From Nitrososphaeria archaeon (GTDB taxonomy: Archaea > Thermoproteota > Nitrososphaeria > JACIWG01): a DNA stretch of 14,716 bases. Under the pieces are notes generated by a model, which was given only the letters and a program-made list of their open reading frames with translations, was not told the DNA's origin and made no database searches. Shown piece after piece: positions 7,365 through 14,670 of the stretch. Made by a program: the position numbers and the translations under genes. Where the stretch lies: positions 1-14,716 of the forward strand of contig JACIWG010000023.1 of NCBI GenBank assembly GCA_014361085.1, in the 5' to 3' direction. Numbering within the stretch: the first letter of the stretch is position 1; the number at the start of each line of letters is the position of its first letter.

Positions 7365-7958
7365 TTGTTAATTGCTATAGAGGGAATTGATCAATCAGGT
7401 AAAAAAACTCAAACAGACTTACTATTAAGAAGACTAGTTGAATCAAATTATAATGCAATAAAATTTTCGTTTCCAAATTATGAAACACCGGTGGGGAAAC
7501 TTATAGAAGAGATACTTTCAAATAAAATATGTGTTCCTTTGGAAGTAAAACATATGCTTCTCTCAGCAAATCGTTGGGAACTAAAATCTGAAATTGAAGA
7601 ATACATGAGAAAAAACTATATAATAATCTTTGATAGATACTATCAATCCAACTTAGCATATGGTGCAGCAAATGGATTATCTCTAGAATGGCTTAAAAAT
7701 CTAGATAAAAATCTACCTGAATGCAACCTAACTATCATTTTAGACATCCCACCAGAGGTCTCCTTTAAAAGAAAAGTACTAAATCGTGATATTCATGAAA
7801 AAGATCTTAGTTACCTCTCACGTGTGCGTCAATACTTTTTAGAATTAGCTTATGAAAATTCTTGGATAATAATAGATGGCAACCGACCTATCCAAGAAGT
7901 TCACGAATCCATCTGGTCCATAGTTTTAGAAAAGTTAAAAATAAACTTAAGCACATAA
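7365..7958 (+). CDS. tmk: Thymidylate kinase (dTMP kinase), eukaryote-like
   Basis: Phosphorylates dTMP to dTDP for DNA synthesis. The 197-residue protein has the family layout: P-loop region EGIDQSGKKTQ at 6-16, a FSFPNYETPVGK segment at 34-45, the substrate-binding SANRWE at 67-72, DRY at 90-92, and a LID segment with arginines 136 and 141. The SANRWE and SLEWL features resemble the eukaryotic DTYMK enzyme more than the E. coli type. The P-loop is odd: Lys14 follows the catalytic-loop Lys13 where Ser or Thr normally coordinates Mg. The start is TTG 7365; an in-frame TAA at 7359-7361 excludes anything earlier, and the leader is very short. The HD phosphohydrolase gene follows after 26 bases, probably co-transcribed. 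Confidence 0.9.
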   Translation: MLIAIEGIDQSGKKTQTDLLLRRLVESNYNAIKFSFPNYETPVGKLIEEILSNKICVPLEVKHMLLSANRWELKSEIEEYMRKNYIIIFDRYYQSNLAYGAANGLSLEWLKNLDKNLPECNLTIILDIPPEVSFKRKVLNRDIHEKDLSYLSRVRQYFLELAYENSWIIIDGNRPIQEVHESIWSIVLEKLKINLST

Positions 7959-7970
7959 ACCTTCAATTAA

Positions 7971-7975
7971 GGTGG
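7971..7975 (+). promoter_or_regulatory. Ribosome binding site of the HD phosphohydrolase gene
   Basis: GGTGG, preceded by AA, lies nine bases before TTG 7985. It supports that TTG as the true start and argues against an upstream extension of the frame into tmk. Confidence 0.65.
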
Positions 7976-7984
7976 AAAAGAAAA

Positions 7985-9268
7985 TTGTTAGAAATAAAAG
8001 ATCCAGTGCATGGATATATTAAACTAACTGAATTAGAACAAAAACTTATCGATACTCCTGAATTTCAAAGATTAAGACGAATAAAACAACTTTCTGGTGC
8101 TCACTATGCCTACCCAGGTGCTACCCATACAAGATTTTCTCATTCTCTAGGGACACTATATTTGGCAGGATATATCGGCGATATACTCTTTGCAAAAAAT
8201 TTTTTATCTAAGGATGACCTACAAAAGTTAAGGATTGCTGCCCTACTACATGATATAGGCCACGGTCCATTTTCCCATCTTTTTGAAGAAGTAATATTTT
8301 CTAAAAGAGGACTTACACATGAAGATCTTACTAAGAGAGTAATCACAGAAACTAGTGTAAAGGACATTTTAGAAAAATATGGTTTTTCTCCAGAAAATAT
8401 AGCAAATTTGGCTGTAGGCCAATCAAAAGAAGATCCACTTTTTATGAATGAAATAATAGGTGGTGGATTAAGTGTTGATGTTATAGATTATGTTCTCCGG
8501 GATGCATACTTTACAGGAGTAGAATATGGGCAGGTTGATGTACACCGATTGCTAAATTCGTTCGAAGTATATGAAAAAGAAAATAGACTTGCACTTGATT
8601 ATGCAGCAATATATTCACTTGAAGCTCTCTACATTTCAAGATATGAAATGTTTAAGGCAGTATATTTTCATAAAACAGTTCGAGCAGCTGAAATAATGCT
8701 TATTCAAGCCCTTATGTTAGCTGACGATATTCTTAATTTTTCAGATTTTAGAAACATACAATCTTTGATGGAGTTAGATGACGAATCAATATTATCAAAG
8801 ATAATATACTCAAAAGAGGATTCTTTGAAAGAATCTAAAATATTGATTTATAACGTTTTGAATCGTAGACTAGTAAAGTGTGTGTATGAAAAAATTGTTC
8901 ATAGGAAGGATCCCTTTATCTATCAAGTACTAACTCAAAAGAATGTGAGAGAAACCCTCATAAAAGCAATAAGTGCTTACGCAAATGTATCTGAAAAAAC
9001 AGTCTATGTTGACGTTCCAACTGCTCCCTCTTTGCCTGTTAACTCAAAACGTGAAGTATTAAATGAACTCTGTGTTTTCACAAAATCTTCTGTGGGCCCT
9101 ACTTTCTGGTTCATGCCTTTGAATGAAAATGTTATACTTAATGCGATAAGTGGTTATGTCGATATGATAAGAATATATACAAATATAGAAAATCGAAAAA
9201 AAGTTGAAAACGTTATTAGTTCAATTTTTAGTTCATCACAAGACTTTATATCTAAATTGTCACTTTAA
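7985..9268 (+). CDS. SAMHD1-like HD-domain phosphohydrolase (predicted dNTPase)
   Basis: Member of the HD phosphohydrolase group that includes SAMHD1 and bacterial dGTPase-like proteins (COG1078 type). It probably cleaves dNTPs to deoxynucleosides, though the substrate is inferred. The 427-residue protein begins MLEIKDPVHGYIKL, the usual start of the family. Metal ligands are visible: H53 in RFSHSLG, H89 and D90 in LLHDIGHGPFSH, and D164 in SVDVIDY, matching the H..HD..D set of SAMHD1. The following Y168 and R171 also match. No SAM domain is present. The open frame extends back to 7862, but the extension overlaps tmk and lacks family similarity, so TTG 7985 is chosen. The neighbouring tmk suggests a shared role in deoxynucleotide balance. 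It ends in a TTAA shared with the convergent gene. Confidence 0.9.
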   Translation: MLEIKDPVHGYIKLTELEQKLIDTPEFQRLRRIKQLSGAHYAYPGATHTRFSHSLGTLYLAGYIGDILFAKNFLSKDDLQKLRIAALLHDIGHGPFSHLFEEVIFSKRGLTHEDLTKRVITETSVKDILEKYGFSPENIANLAVGQSKEDPLFMNEIIGGGLSVDVIDYVLRDAYFTGVEYGQVDVHRLLNSFEVYEKENRLALDYAAIYSLEALYISRYEMFKAVYFHKTVRAAEIMLIQALMLADDILNFSDFRNIQSLMELDDESILSKIIYSKEDSLKESKILIYNVLNRRLVKCVYEKIVHRKDPFIYQVLTQKNVRETLIKAISAYANVSEKTVYVDVPTAPSLPVNSKREVLNELCVFTKSSVGPTFWFMPLNENVILNAISGYVDMIRIYTNIENRKKVENVISSIFSSSQDFISKLSL

Positions 9269-9678
9269 CCTTCTAATATAGTTAGCGTTCCCTTTCCCCC
9301 ATTGATTTCACAATCCTTTACTATATCCTTTTTTGGAAGATCTTCAATATTTATTCGATCGACCAATGGAATATTTGAAATTGCACAACCTGTTACTAGC
9401 ATACTATCAGCTTTTTTACATACAATTGCTTTTGGCCCTAAACCGTCTTTGCATAATTTATATATTACAAAAGCTCCAACAGTACTTCCTATTGAAGTTG
9501 GTAAATAGAAGATCCTTCCAGTTATCCTCTCCATATACAGATTGTTATTTATGTCCATAATTTTTCCTGATAAAACATCAATACCGCCTAAAAAAGATAA
9601 TGGTTTTCTTGAAATAATCATTTCTCCGAAAAATTTTCCTTCAACTATACCTCTTCCTTTCAAGACAATTTTTTTCAT
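9265..9678 (-). CDS. Aconitase-X swivel subunit (predicted phosphomevalonate dehydratase small subunit)
   Basis: Swivelling-domain partner (DUF126) of the aconitase-X large subunit encoded just upstream. Together they are predicted to dehydrate mevalonate 5-phosphate to trans-anhydromevalonate 5-phosphate in the archaeal mevalonate pathway. The 137-residue protein has the conserved SRKPLSFLGGIDVLSGKI region at about 23-40. The active-site loop is LPTSIGSTVGAFV at about 59-71, with the serine expected to take part in catalysis. The loop reads SIGST; as I recall the family, GRGS-like forms are also common there. The AGTGAAT end of the large-subunit gene may serve as its ribosome binding site before ATG 9678. 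Its stop shares a TTAA with the HD gene on the other strand. Confidence 0.88.
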   Translation of the reverse strand: MKKIVLKGRGIVEGKFFGEMIISRKPLSFLGGIDVLSGKIMDINNNLYMERITGRIFYLPTSIGSTVGAFVIYKLCKDGLGPKAIVCKKADSMLVTGCAISNIPLVDRINIEDLPKKDIVKDCEINGGKGTLTILEG

Positions 9679-9680
9679 TT

Positions 9681-10796
9681 TTATTCACTTTCAGTTTCAA
9701 TTATATCTTCCAGTTTCTTTAAATTAACTCCAATGCCTCTGTACTTATAGTAATGTGCTGCTTTAACTGAATTTGTGATAATATTTTTGACACCCATAAC
9801 TTTCAATAACGGTGAAAAAATAGGACAAGCATTCTGAAAAAAGAATATTCTCTTTTTGCTTAATAAACTTTGATCATAAAGCTTTATTATATTTTTATAT
9901 GCTTCTCTACAGCAAGCTATTATACAATCCTTTTTAAAGTGTCTTCCATCCATTCTTCTAAGGAAATTAGATATCTCTGCGTGATTCAAATGTGGACACC
10001 CTAGAATAATTACTTCCCCTTTTTCACAGGTATTTAATTCCTCATATTCTTTTCTAAGATCATTTTTGAAAATTTCAAAGATTTCTTTTACTTCTTTTCC
10101 TTTTATACTTGTACTGAATAACGAAACATTGCTTACTGTTCCTAGTGCAGCTGCTAATGCTTTCTTTTCTAATGATGAAAGTTCTTTATACAATTTTATA
10201 GTAAACGGTTTTTCTACTTTTTTCCCTATGTGATAAATTAACAAACCTAAAATAAGCTCATTAATCCTATCTTTATACTTAAAGGCCAAGGTAATTTTCC
10301 TATTCTCTTTTATATGTAAATCTGAATAGATTGTTTCCCCTAATATAGAACTTGCTAAAGCACTAAGTGCACTTTCCTTATTAGTGAATAGCTTCAGGAA
10401 AGAATTTCCATATACTACTGCTGAAGATTCAGCCCATGCCACATGTGACCCTCTTTTTGGAAGCGAAAAGTAATCATAAGGTGTGCAAGTAAAAGATTCG
10501 ACAGCACCCATTCTAAGATAAATTTCAGCTATCTTTTTTTGCTTGACTATAAATTTTTCATTTAAATTAAATACATTATCATATATATCCGCACCCATTG
10601 GATTTACTGTTGTGTATACTGAAAATTTTCCATCTCTTGCAATATCATTTAAAAAGGATAAACCAGAATCACCTATGTTCTCGTAAGATATGCCTGAAAT
10701 GTGTGCTGAAATAATTTTTATTCTTTTATTGTTTTCATAAAATTTGCTTAATGCTTCAAGAATTTTATTTGCAACATTTTCTGCAAAATTACTCAT
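9681..10796 (-). CDS. Aconitase-X large subunit (predicted phosphomevalonate dehydratase large subunit)
   Basis: Catalytic Fe-S subunit (DUF521) of the aconitase-X pair. Family features include SAHISGISYENIGDSG at 30-45, TCTPY with C104, GSHVAWAESSAVVYGNS at 116-132, GCPH with C267 and ACP with C324. C104, C267 and C324 are the likely cluster ligands. Two oddities stand out. The N-terminal leader usual in the family, about 20 residues with a Glu/Gly-rich loop, is missing; an in-frame stop at 10827-10829 and no start codon between rule out a longer form. The stretch after AVVYGNS reads FLKLFTNKESALSAL instead of the usual GARTNREGGPSAL. The gene overlaps the UbiD-family gene by eight bases and precedes the small subunit by two, so the three form an operon. 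Another aconitase-X function cannot be excluded, but the context argues for the mevalonate pathway. Confidence 0.87.
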   Translation of the reverse strand: MSNFAENVANKILEALSKFYENNKRIKIISAHISGISYENIGDSGLSFLNDIARDGKFSVYTTVNPMGADIYDNVFNLNEKFIVKQKKIAEIYLRMGAVESFTCTPYDYFSLPKRGSHVAWAESSAVVYGNSFLKLFTNKESALSALASSILGETIYSDLHIKENRKITLAFKYKDRINELILGLLIYHIGKKVEKPFTIKLYKELSSLEKKALAAALGTVSNVSLFSTSIKGKEVKEIFEIFKNDLRKEYEELNTCEKGEVIILGCPHLNHAEISNFLRRMDGRHFKKDCIIACCREAYKNIIKLYDQSLLSKKRIFFFQNACPIFSPLLKVMGVKNIITNSVKAAHYYKYRGIGVNLKKLEDIIETESE

Positions 10797-12078
10797 TGAT
10801 TTGCGCCCTCTTAAAAACGCTTTTTTTCAAATTTAAAGGTAAGGTAGCATCGATACCCATTTTTGAAGTTTTTCCCGTCTTGAAGGTTGAAGGATCCAAG
10901 CTTGATCCACGCTGGTTTTGTAAAATAATTAAGCCTTTATCGGCTTGAAAACGGGTGGCAAGTGCCCATTCAACTTCATCTATCTTATGAGGGTCTATAT
11001 CTTCATCTACAACTATTACTAATTTTATTGAATGTGCATTTTCAAAAACATACTTGATAGTGTTTCTGCCATCTTCTTCATTAGTCTTTCTTATGCTTAT
11101 TATTACATGGAAATAAGCGCATCCTCCATTAGTTAGATTTAAATCTTTTACATAAATTCCATTCTTTTTTAATACATTTAGTATTTTAATTTTTTGAGGT
11201 AATCCCATAAACAGTTTATGTTCATTACTTGCTGGTAAGAGTGCATGAAAAATGATTTCATTTTTAGGTACAAACATTTTATTAAATTTTATCACGGGCT
11301 CCTCACGTATAGTATCGTACGTGCCCGTTATATCTGTGAAGGGCCCCTCTTTTTTTCTTTCCTTTAAATCTATTTCACCTAAAAGAATTACTTCCGCACC
11401 TAAGGGCACTTTTATTCCATTTTCCATTCTAACAAATCTCATTTTTCCATTAAAAAAGGAATTTGCTGCATAGTATTCAGAAACTCCATAATCTAAAGAA
11501 AGGCTAGCCGCCAAGAAAACAGCTGGATGTGCACCAATAATTAAAGCAATATCACTTTTTCCGTCTTTCTTCTCTAATATTTTGTATAAATTTCTTGGCA
11601 AAATTCTAATTACACCTATATCTTTTCCAATTATCATTATTCTATGAACCGATAAATTTTCATCTTCTGAATTTGGGAATTTACAGGCAACTATTGAAGA
11701 AGTAAGATAACATCCTCCATCTTTTTTATAGTATTTTGGTATAGGTAAACTAAATAAATCTGCATCTCTTTCTATCCATTCACCCCTATTAAGTATAATC
11801 TTAGGCCTCTTTAGGTTCAAAAGTACTTTACTTACTTTATTAGTTAAATGGCTTTGATTAACATCTAATGCAAAACTCAAGTGTCTTGGTGAAGGGCAAA
11901 TATTGCCTACAATTTTTGTATTTTCAAAGTTTTTAACCTTGGTAAATAAAAATGGCATATTCTGATTAGAATAGAGTATTTTTGGTACATCTTTATCCTT
12001 GTCCACAATATCGTTAATCACCTTAATTTCCTCCTTTTCTATAAGTTTGTTAATATATTTTCGATAACTGTCCTCCAT
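10789..12078 (-). CDS. UbiD-family decarboxylase (predicted anhydromevalonate phosphate decarboxylase)
   Basis: Prenylated-FMN-dependent decarboxylase. In archaea the UbiD homologue next to aconitase-X converts trans-anhydromevalonate 5-phosphate to isopentenyl phosphate, which isopentenyl phosphate kinase then turns into IPP. From ATG 12078 the protein has 429 residues. Family features are DGGCYLTSSIV at about 120-130, an NLSVHR segment, the GAHPAV motif, and EGPFTDITGTYD. In that last motif E244 and D249 align with E277 and E282 of Fdc1, the second being Asp here. An in-frame TTG at 12087 is an alternative start. TATA-like sequence upstream would place transcription close to either codon, so the mRNA is probably leaderless. 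The UbiX flavin prenyltransferase needed for the cofactor is not in this window. Confidence 0.88.
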   Translation of the reverse strand: MEDSYRKYINKLIEKEEIKVINDIVDKDKDVPKILYSNQNMPFLFTKVKNFENTKIVGNICPSPRHLSFALDVNQSHLTNKVSKVLLNLKRPKIILNRGEWIERDADLFSLPIPKYYKKDGGCYLTSSIVACKFPNSEDENLSVHRIMIIGKDIGVIRILPRNLYKILEKKDGKSDIALIIGAHPAVFLAASLSLDYGVSEYYAANSFFNGKMRFVRMENGIKVPLGAEVILLGEIDLKERKKEGPFTDITGTYDTIREEPVIKFNKMFVPKNEIIFHALLPASNEHKLFMGLPQKIKILNVLKKNGIYVKDLNLTNGGCAYFHVIISIRKTNEEDGRNTIKYVFENAHSIKLVIVVDEDIDPHKIDEVEWALATRFQADKGLIILQNQRGSSLDPSTFKTGKTSKMGIDATLPLNLKKSVFKRAQINE

Positions 12079-12100
12079 CTTCTTCAAGAGACGATCTATC

Positions 12101-12117
12101 CTTATAAAAATATAACT
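12101..12117 (-). promoter_or_regulatory. TATA region of the ubiD/aconitase-X operon
   Basis: On the minus strand this reads GTTATATTTTTATAAG, about 25-35 bases before the two candidate starts (12087 and 12078). It lies in the short divergent gap shared with the xpd gene. Spacing suggests a leaderless transcript. Confidence 0.45.
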
Positions 12118-12134
12118 TTTGGGCTGCTTGGTGG

Positions 12135-12142
12135 ATAAATAT
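12135..12142 (+). promoter_or_regulatory. TATA box of xpd
   Basis: ATAAATAT is centred 18-24 bases before the in-frame ATGs at 12156 and 12162, with no Shine-Dalgarno sequence in between. Leaderless translation is likely, and the spacing fits ATG 12162 slightly better. Confidence 0.4.
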
Positions 12143-12155
12143 TATTTCTTAATAT

Positions 12156-14033
12156 ATGTTGATGTCCTACTTTCCATATCAGTATTATCGTGAAGGTCAA
12201 TTTGAGGCTATAGAATTTATCAAATCATGTATAGCAAATAAGTATAACCTAATCTTAGAAGCTGTAAGTGGTTATGGAAAAACTATATCTGTTCTTTCTG
12301 CCGCACTTGATGTCGCCGAGAAATTTAATCTTTCAATATTATACTTATGCAGAACAAAACGTGAAATTGAGCACGTAATTAGTGAGGCTAAAAAGATACA
12401 AGAAAAGAAATATTTTCCTTTTTCATTTTTATTTTCAAAGAGTGATCTTTGTCTATTCTATCAAACGCAATATTTTGACAATTTATCATTAAACATATTA
12501 TGTAAATGTCTAAGTCTGGCGAATCAGTGCTATTATAGATCAAATTGCTATTATTTTGACCAGCAAATTTTATCTAAAATTCTACATAATCTAGATAATA
12601 TTGAATCACTTTTGGTACAAGCTAAAATCTATCGAGTTTGCCCTTATGAATTGTTAAAAAGATTTTCCCTTTCTTCAAGGTTATGTATTATGACTTATAA
12701 CAACTTTCTGCAAGAACAGTCCTTTTCCAATGTTTCCTTAACATTACAGAATTCTTCAAAAACTATAGTAATTCTAGATGAAGCCCACAACTTATTAGAT
12801 ATTTTATCAGAACTATATACATTTAAAATTAAAGAAAGTGAAATTGAATATAGTGTTAGTGAGGCACAAAGATTAGGCTTACTTAAGCTGGCTGAAAAAC
12901 TTTCGTCCTTTTATCCTTTATTCAATAAAATTTGTTTTATTATTGATAAAATTTCTGCGCATGAAAAATCACTTATTAAAAGTGAACTAACTAATTTTGG
13001 ATTTGATAAATTAAATGAAATGCAAAGTTTACTTTCAACATGCTTAAACACAGTTTTTGTTTCCTCTAATGGTAGATACCCATATGTGGCAAAGAATCTA
13101 ATAAAAATTTACCTTTTTCTAAATTATATGCTTCTTTTTCTCTCTTGTCCAAATATTTTACTTTATGTAGATAATAGTGATAAAGAAAAAGCCCTTGTTT
13201 TCATAAATGTAGATCCCTCAGAAGAGCTTAACTCCCTTCTAAACAAATTTTGGTCCTTTATAATGATGTCTGCAACAATCGGTTCACCTAAAATCTATTG
13301 CACAATACTAAAGCTTGATCCTATTAAAACAAAATATTATCCAATTAATTCGAAAAATTTGCCTAAAAAAATCCAAGTAATAATTGATACTGGGCTAACA
13401 ACTAAATACAAGAAAAGGACATCCGAATTATTCAAGAAGATTGCTGGACGAATTTATACGATATCTTCAATTCTATCGGTCAATACAGGCGTATATTTTC
13501 CTTCTTATAAGGTTCTTCAAGAAACGGAAAAAGCATTATTTTCATATTATGATCTTAAACGGCCGTTCTTTAAAGAATTGCCTAATATGACAATAAAAGA
13601 AGCTAATACTATCTGTTCAAATTTTAAAAGCTATAAGGATAAAGGTGCAATATTATTTGGAGTTCAAGGCGGTCGTTTTTCTGAAGGAGAAAATTTTCAA
13701 GAAGGTGAAATGCGTTCAGTTATAATTGTGGGCCTCTCTATACCACCACCTTCAAAACAACTCTTTTTAAAGATGAGTTATATAAAGAAAACTTATTCAC
13801 AAAATGCTTTTTTGATTTCTATGTTAGAACCTGCGATCAAAAAAGCGGTTCAATCAGCCGGGCGAGTAACAAGAAACACTTCCTATTCTGTAATTTTCTT
13901 TTTAGATTCAAGATTTGCCTCAAAGTCTATTTTTGGATTATTTCCTGAATGGATTCAAAAAAATGCTATATGCACCAACTTAGATAGCAATTCTATAGAA
14001 AAGTTGCTAGATTCTTCTTCCTGCACGCTGTAA
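12156..14033 (+). CDS. xpd: XPD/Rad3-family Fe-S DNA helicase
   Basis: Superfamily 2 5'-to-3' DNA helicase of the XPD/Rad3 group, with a likely role in DNA repair. The 625-residue protein contains Walker A (SGYGKT at 38-43), Walker B (DEAH at 208-211), motif III (SAT), a motif V region around GRFSEGENF, and motif VI (QSAGRVTR at 566-573). The insert between motifs I and II holds the Fe-S domain. C99, C131 and C162 are probable ligands, with C116, C118 or C125 as the remaining one. The first ATG at 12156 has another in-frame ATG at 12162; neither has a ribosome binding site. It is divergent from the ubiD operon, and its last 27 bases overlap the end of the RuvC-like gene on the other strand. 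Its cellular partner in archaea is not settled. Confidence 0.92.
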   Translation: MLMSYFPYQYYREGQFEAIEFIKSCIANKYNLILEAVSGYGKTISVLSAALDVAEKFNLSILYLCRTKREIEHVISEAKKIQEKKYFPFSFLFSKSDLCLFYQTQYFDNLSLNILCKCLSLANQCYYRSNCYYFDQQILSKILHNLDNIESLLVQAKIYRVCPYELLKRFSLSSRLCIMTYNNFLQEQSFSNVSLTLQNSSKTIVILDEAHNLLDILSELYTFKIKESEIEYSVSEAQRLGLLKLAEKLSSFYPLFNKICFIIDKISAHEKSLIKSELTNFGFDKLNEMQSLLSTCLNTVFVSSNGRYPYVAKNLIKIYLFLNYMLLFLSCPNILLYVDNSDKEKALVFINVDPSEELNSLLNKFWSFIMMSATIGSPKIYCTILKLDPIKTKYYPINSKNLPKKIQVIIDTGLTTKYKKRTSELFKKIAGRIYTISSILSVNTGVYFPSYKVLQETEKALFSYYDLKRPFFKELPNMTIKEANTICSNFKSYKDKGAILFGVQGGRFSEGENFQEGEMRSVIIVGLSIPPPSKQLFLKMSYIKKTYSQNAFLISMLEPAIKKAVQSAGRVTRNTSYSVIFFLDSRFASKSIFGLFPEWIQKNAICTNLDSNSIEKLLDSSSCTL

Positions 14034-14639
14034 GATTTTTAAAGCCGAAATTCTATCTTTTTCTTTACCTTGATTTTTTCTTAATTTCGCATTTTTTGTA
14101 GTACTTTTCTCATCAATTAAATAAACTTCTACATTATCGAATCGAGTTTTTAATATTCTCTTTAACTTATCTACATTATGTGAATTGTCATATCCTATTT
14201 TAACAATTTTTTTATTGCAGTCGAATTCCTTTAATATATCAATTATAAAATATATTGCATTTTCCCAAGGTGAGATTACCTCATTCAAAATAAGTTTTTC
14301 TCCATAACAAAGCGCTATTCCAGTTTTATCACCTGGATCTACACCAAGAAGTAGACTTTTTTCTCTAAATAATTTTTGTATAATTCTTTTAAAATCAATG
14401 TTCGGTTCAAATGTGATTTCTTTTTCATTTAATGTTCTATTCTTGTAAATTTCATCATTTTTGCTTGTTACTATTATATCTGCATCTTCTGCGCATCTAA
14501 CAATATTAAAGTAAATTTTCTTGTTTTTGAAAAGTGTCTTTAAATAATATATTACTCTAACATTACTACTATCAAAGTACAAGTTTATTCCTACATTAAA
14601 TAAATATTTATTTATCATTTCCGGACTATTTCTAGACAT
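14007..14639 (-). CDS. RuvC/YqgF-fold (RNase H superfamily) nuclease-like protein
   Basis: I do not recognise a named family. The C-terminal half (about 95-210) looks like a RuvC/YqgF-type RNase H fold. LLLGVDPGDKTGIAL at 96-110 carries the first acidic residue D101, a KIGYDNS strand lies near 147-153, IDEKSTT at 175-181 resembles the DERLTT motif of YqgF with E177, and KDRISALKIL near 194-203 supplies D195. An acidic triad D101, E177, D195 is therefore possible, and a nuclease or resolvase role is inferred. The N-terminal 95 residues are predicted alpha/beta, with strands near 17-22 and 43-48, and are unassigned. ATG 14639 fits a TATA-like box 25 bases upstream and no ribosome binding site, so it is probably leaderless. 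ATG 14618 is an alternative. It overlaps the end of xpd by 27 bases. Confidence 0.72.
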   Translation of the reverse strand: MSRNSPEMINKYLFNVGINLYFDSSNVRVIYYLKTLFKNKKIYFNIVRCAEDADIIVTSKNDEIYKNRTLNEKEITFEPNIDFKRIIQKLFREKSLLLGVDPGDKTGIALCYGEKLILNEVISPWENAIYFIIDILKEFDCNKKIVKIGYDNSHNVDKLKRILKTRFDNVEVYLIDEKSTTKNAKLRKNQGKEKDRISALKILQRAGRRI

Positions 14640-14650
14640 ATGTCTATAGC

Positions 14651-14670
14651 TTATAACTTTATTAAACTTT
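14651..14670 (-). promoter_or_regulatory. TATA region of the RuvC-like gene
   Basis: On the minus strand this AT-rich run includes TTTAATAAAG and TTATAA. The first is centred about 25 bases before ATG 14639, as expected for a leaderless archaeal mRNA. The remaining bases to the window edge show no gene. Confidence 0.4.

Noticed and set aside
7862..7984. Upstream extension of the HD phosphohydrolase frame starting at an ATG inside tmk.
   Set aside because: It overlaps tmk by almost 100 bases, encodes a basic stretch unlike the family, and TTG 7985 has a good ribosome binding site and the conserved N-terminus.
9302..9727. Several open frames of 60-75 codons on the plus strand.
   Set aside because: They lie opposite the aconitase-X genes, show no domain or ribosome binding site, and are explained by low stop density opposite AT-rich coding DNA.
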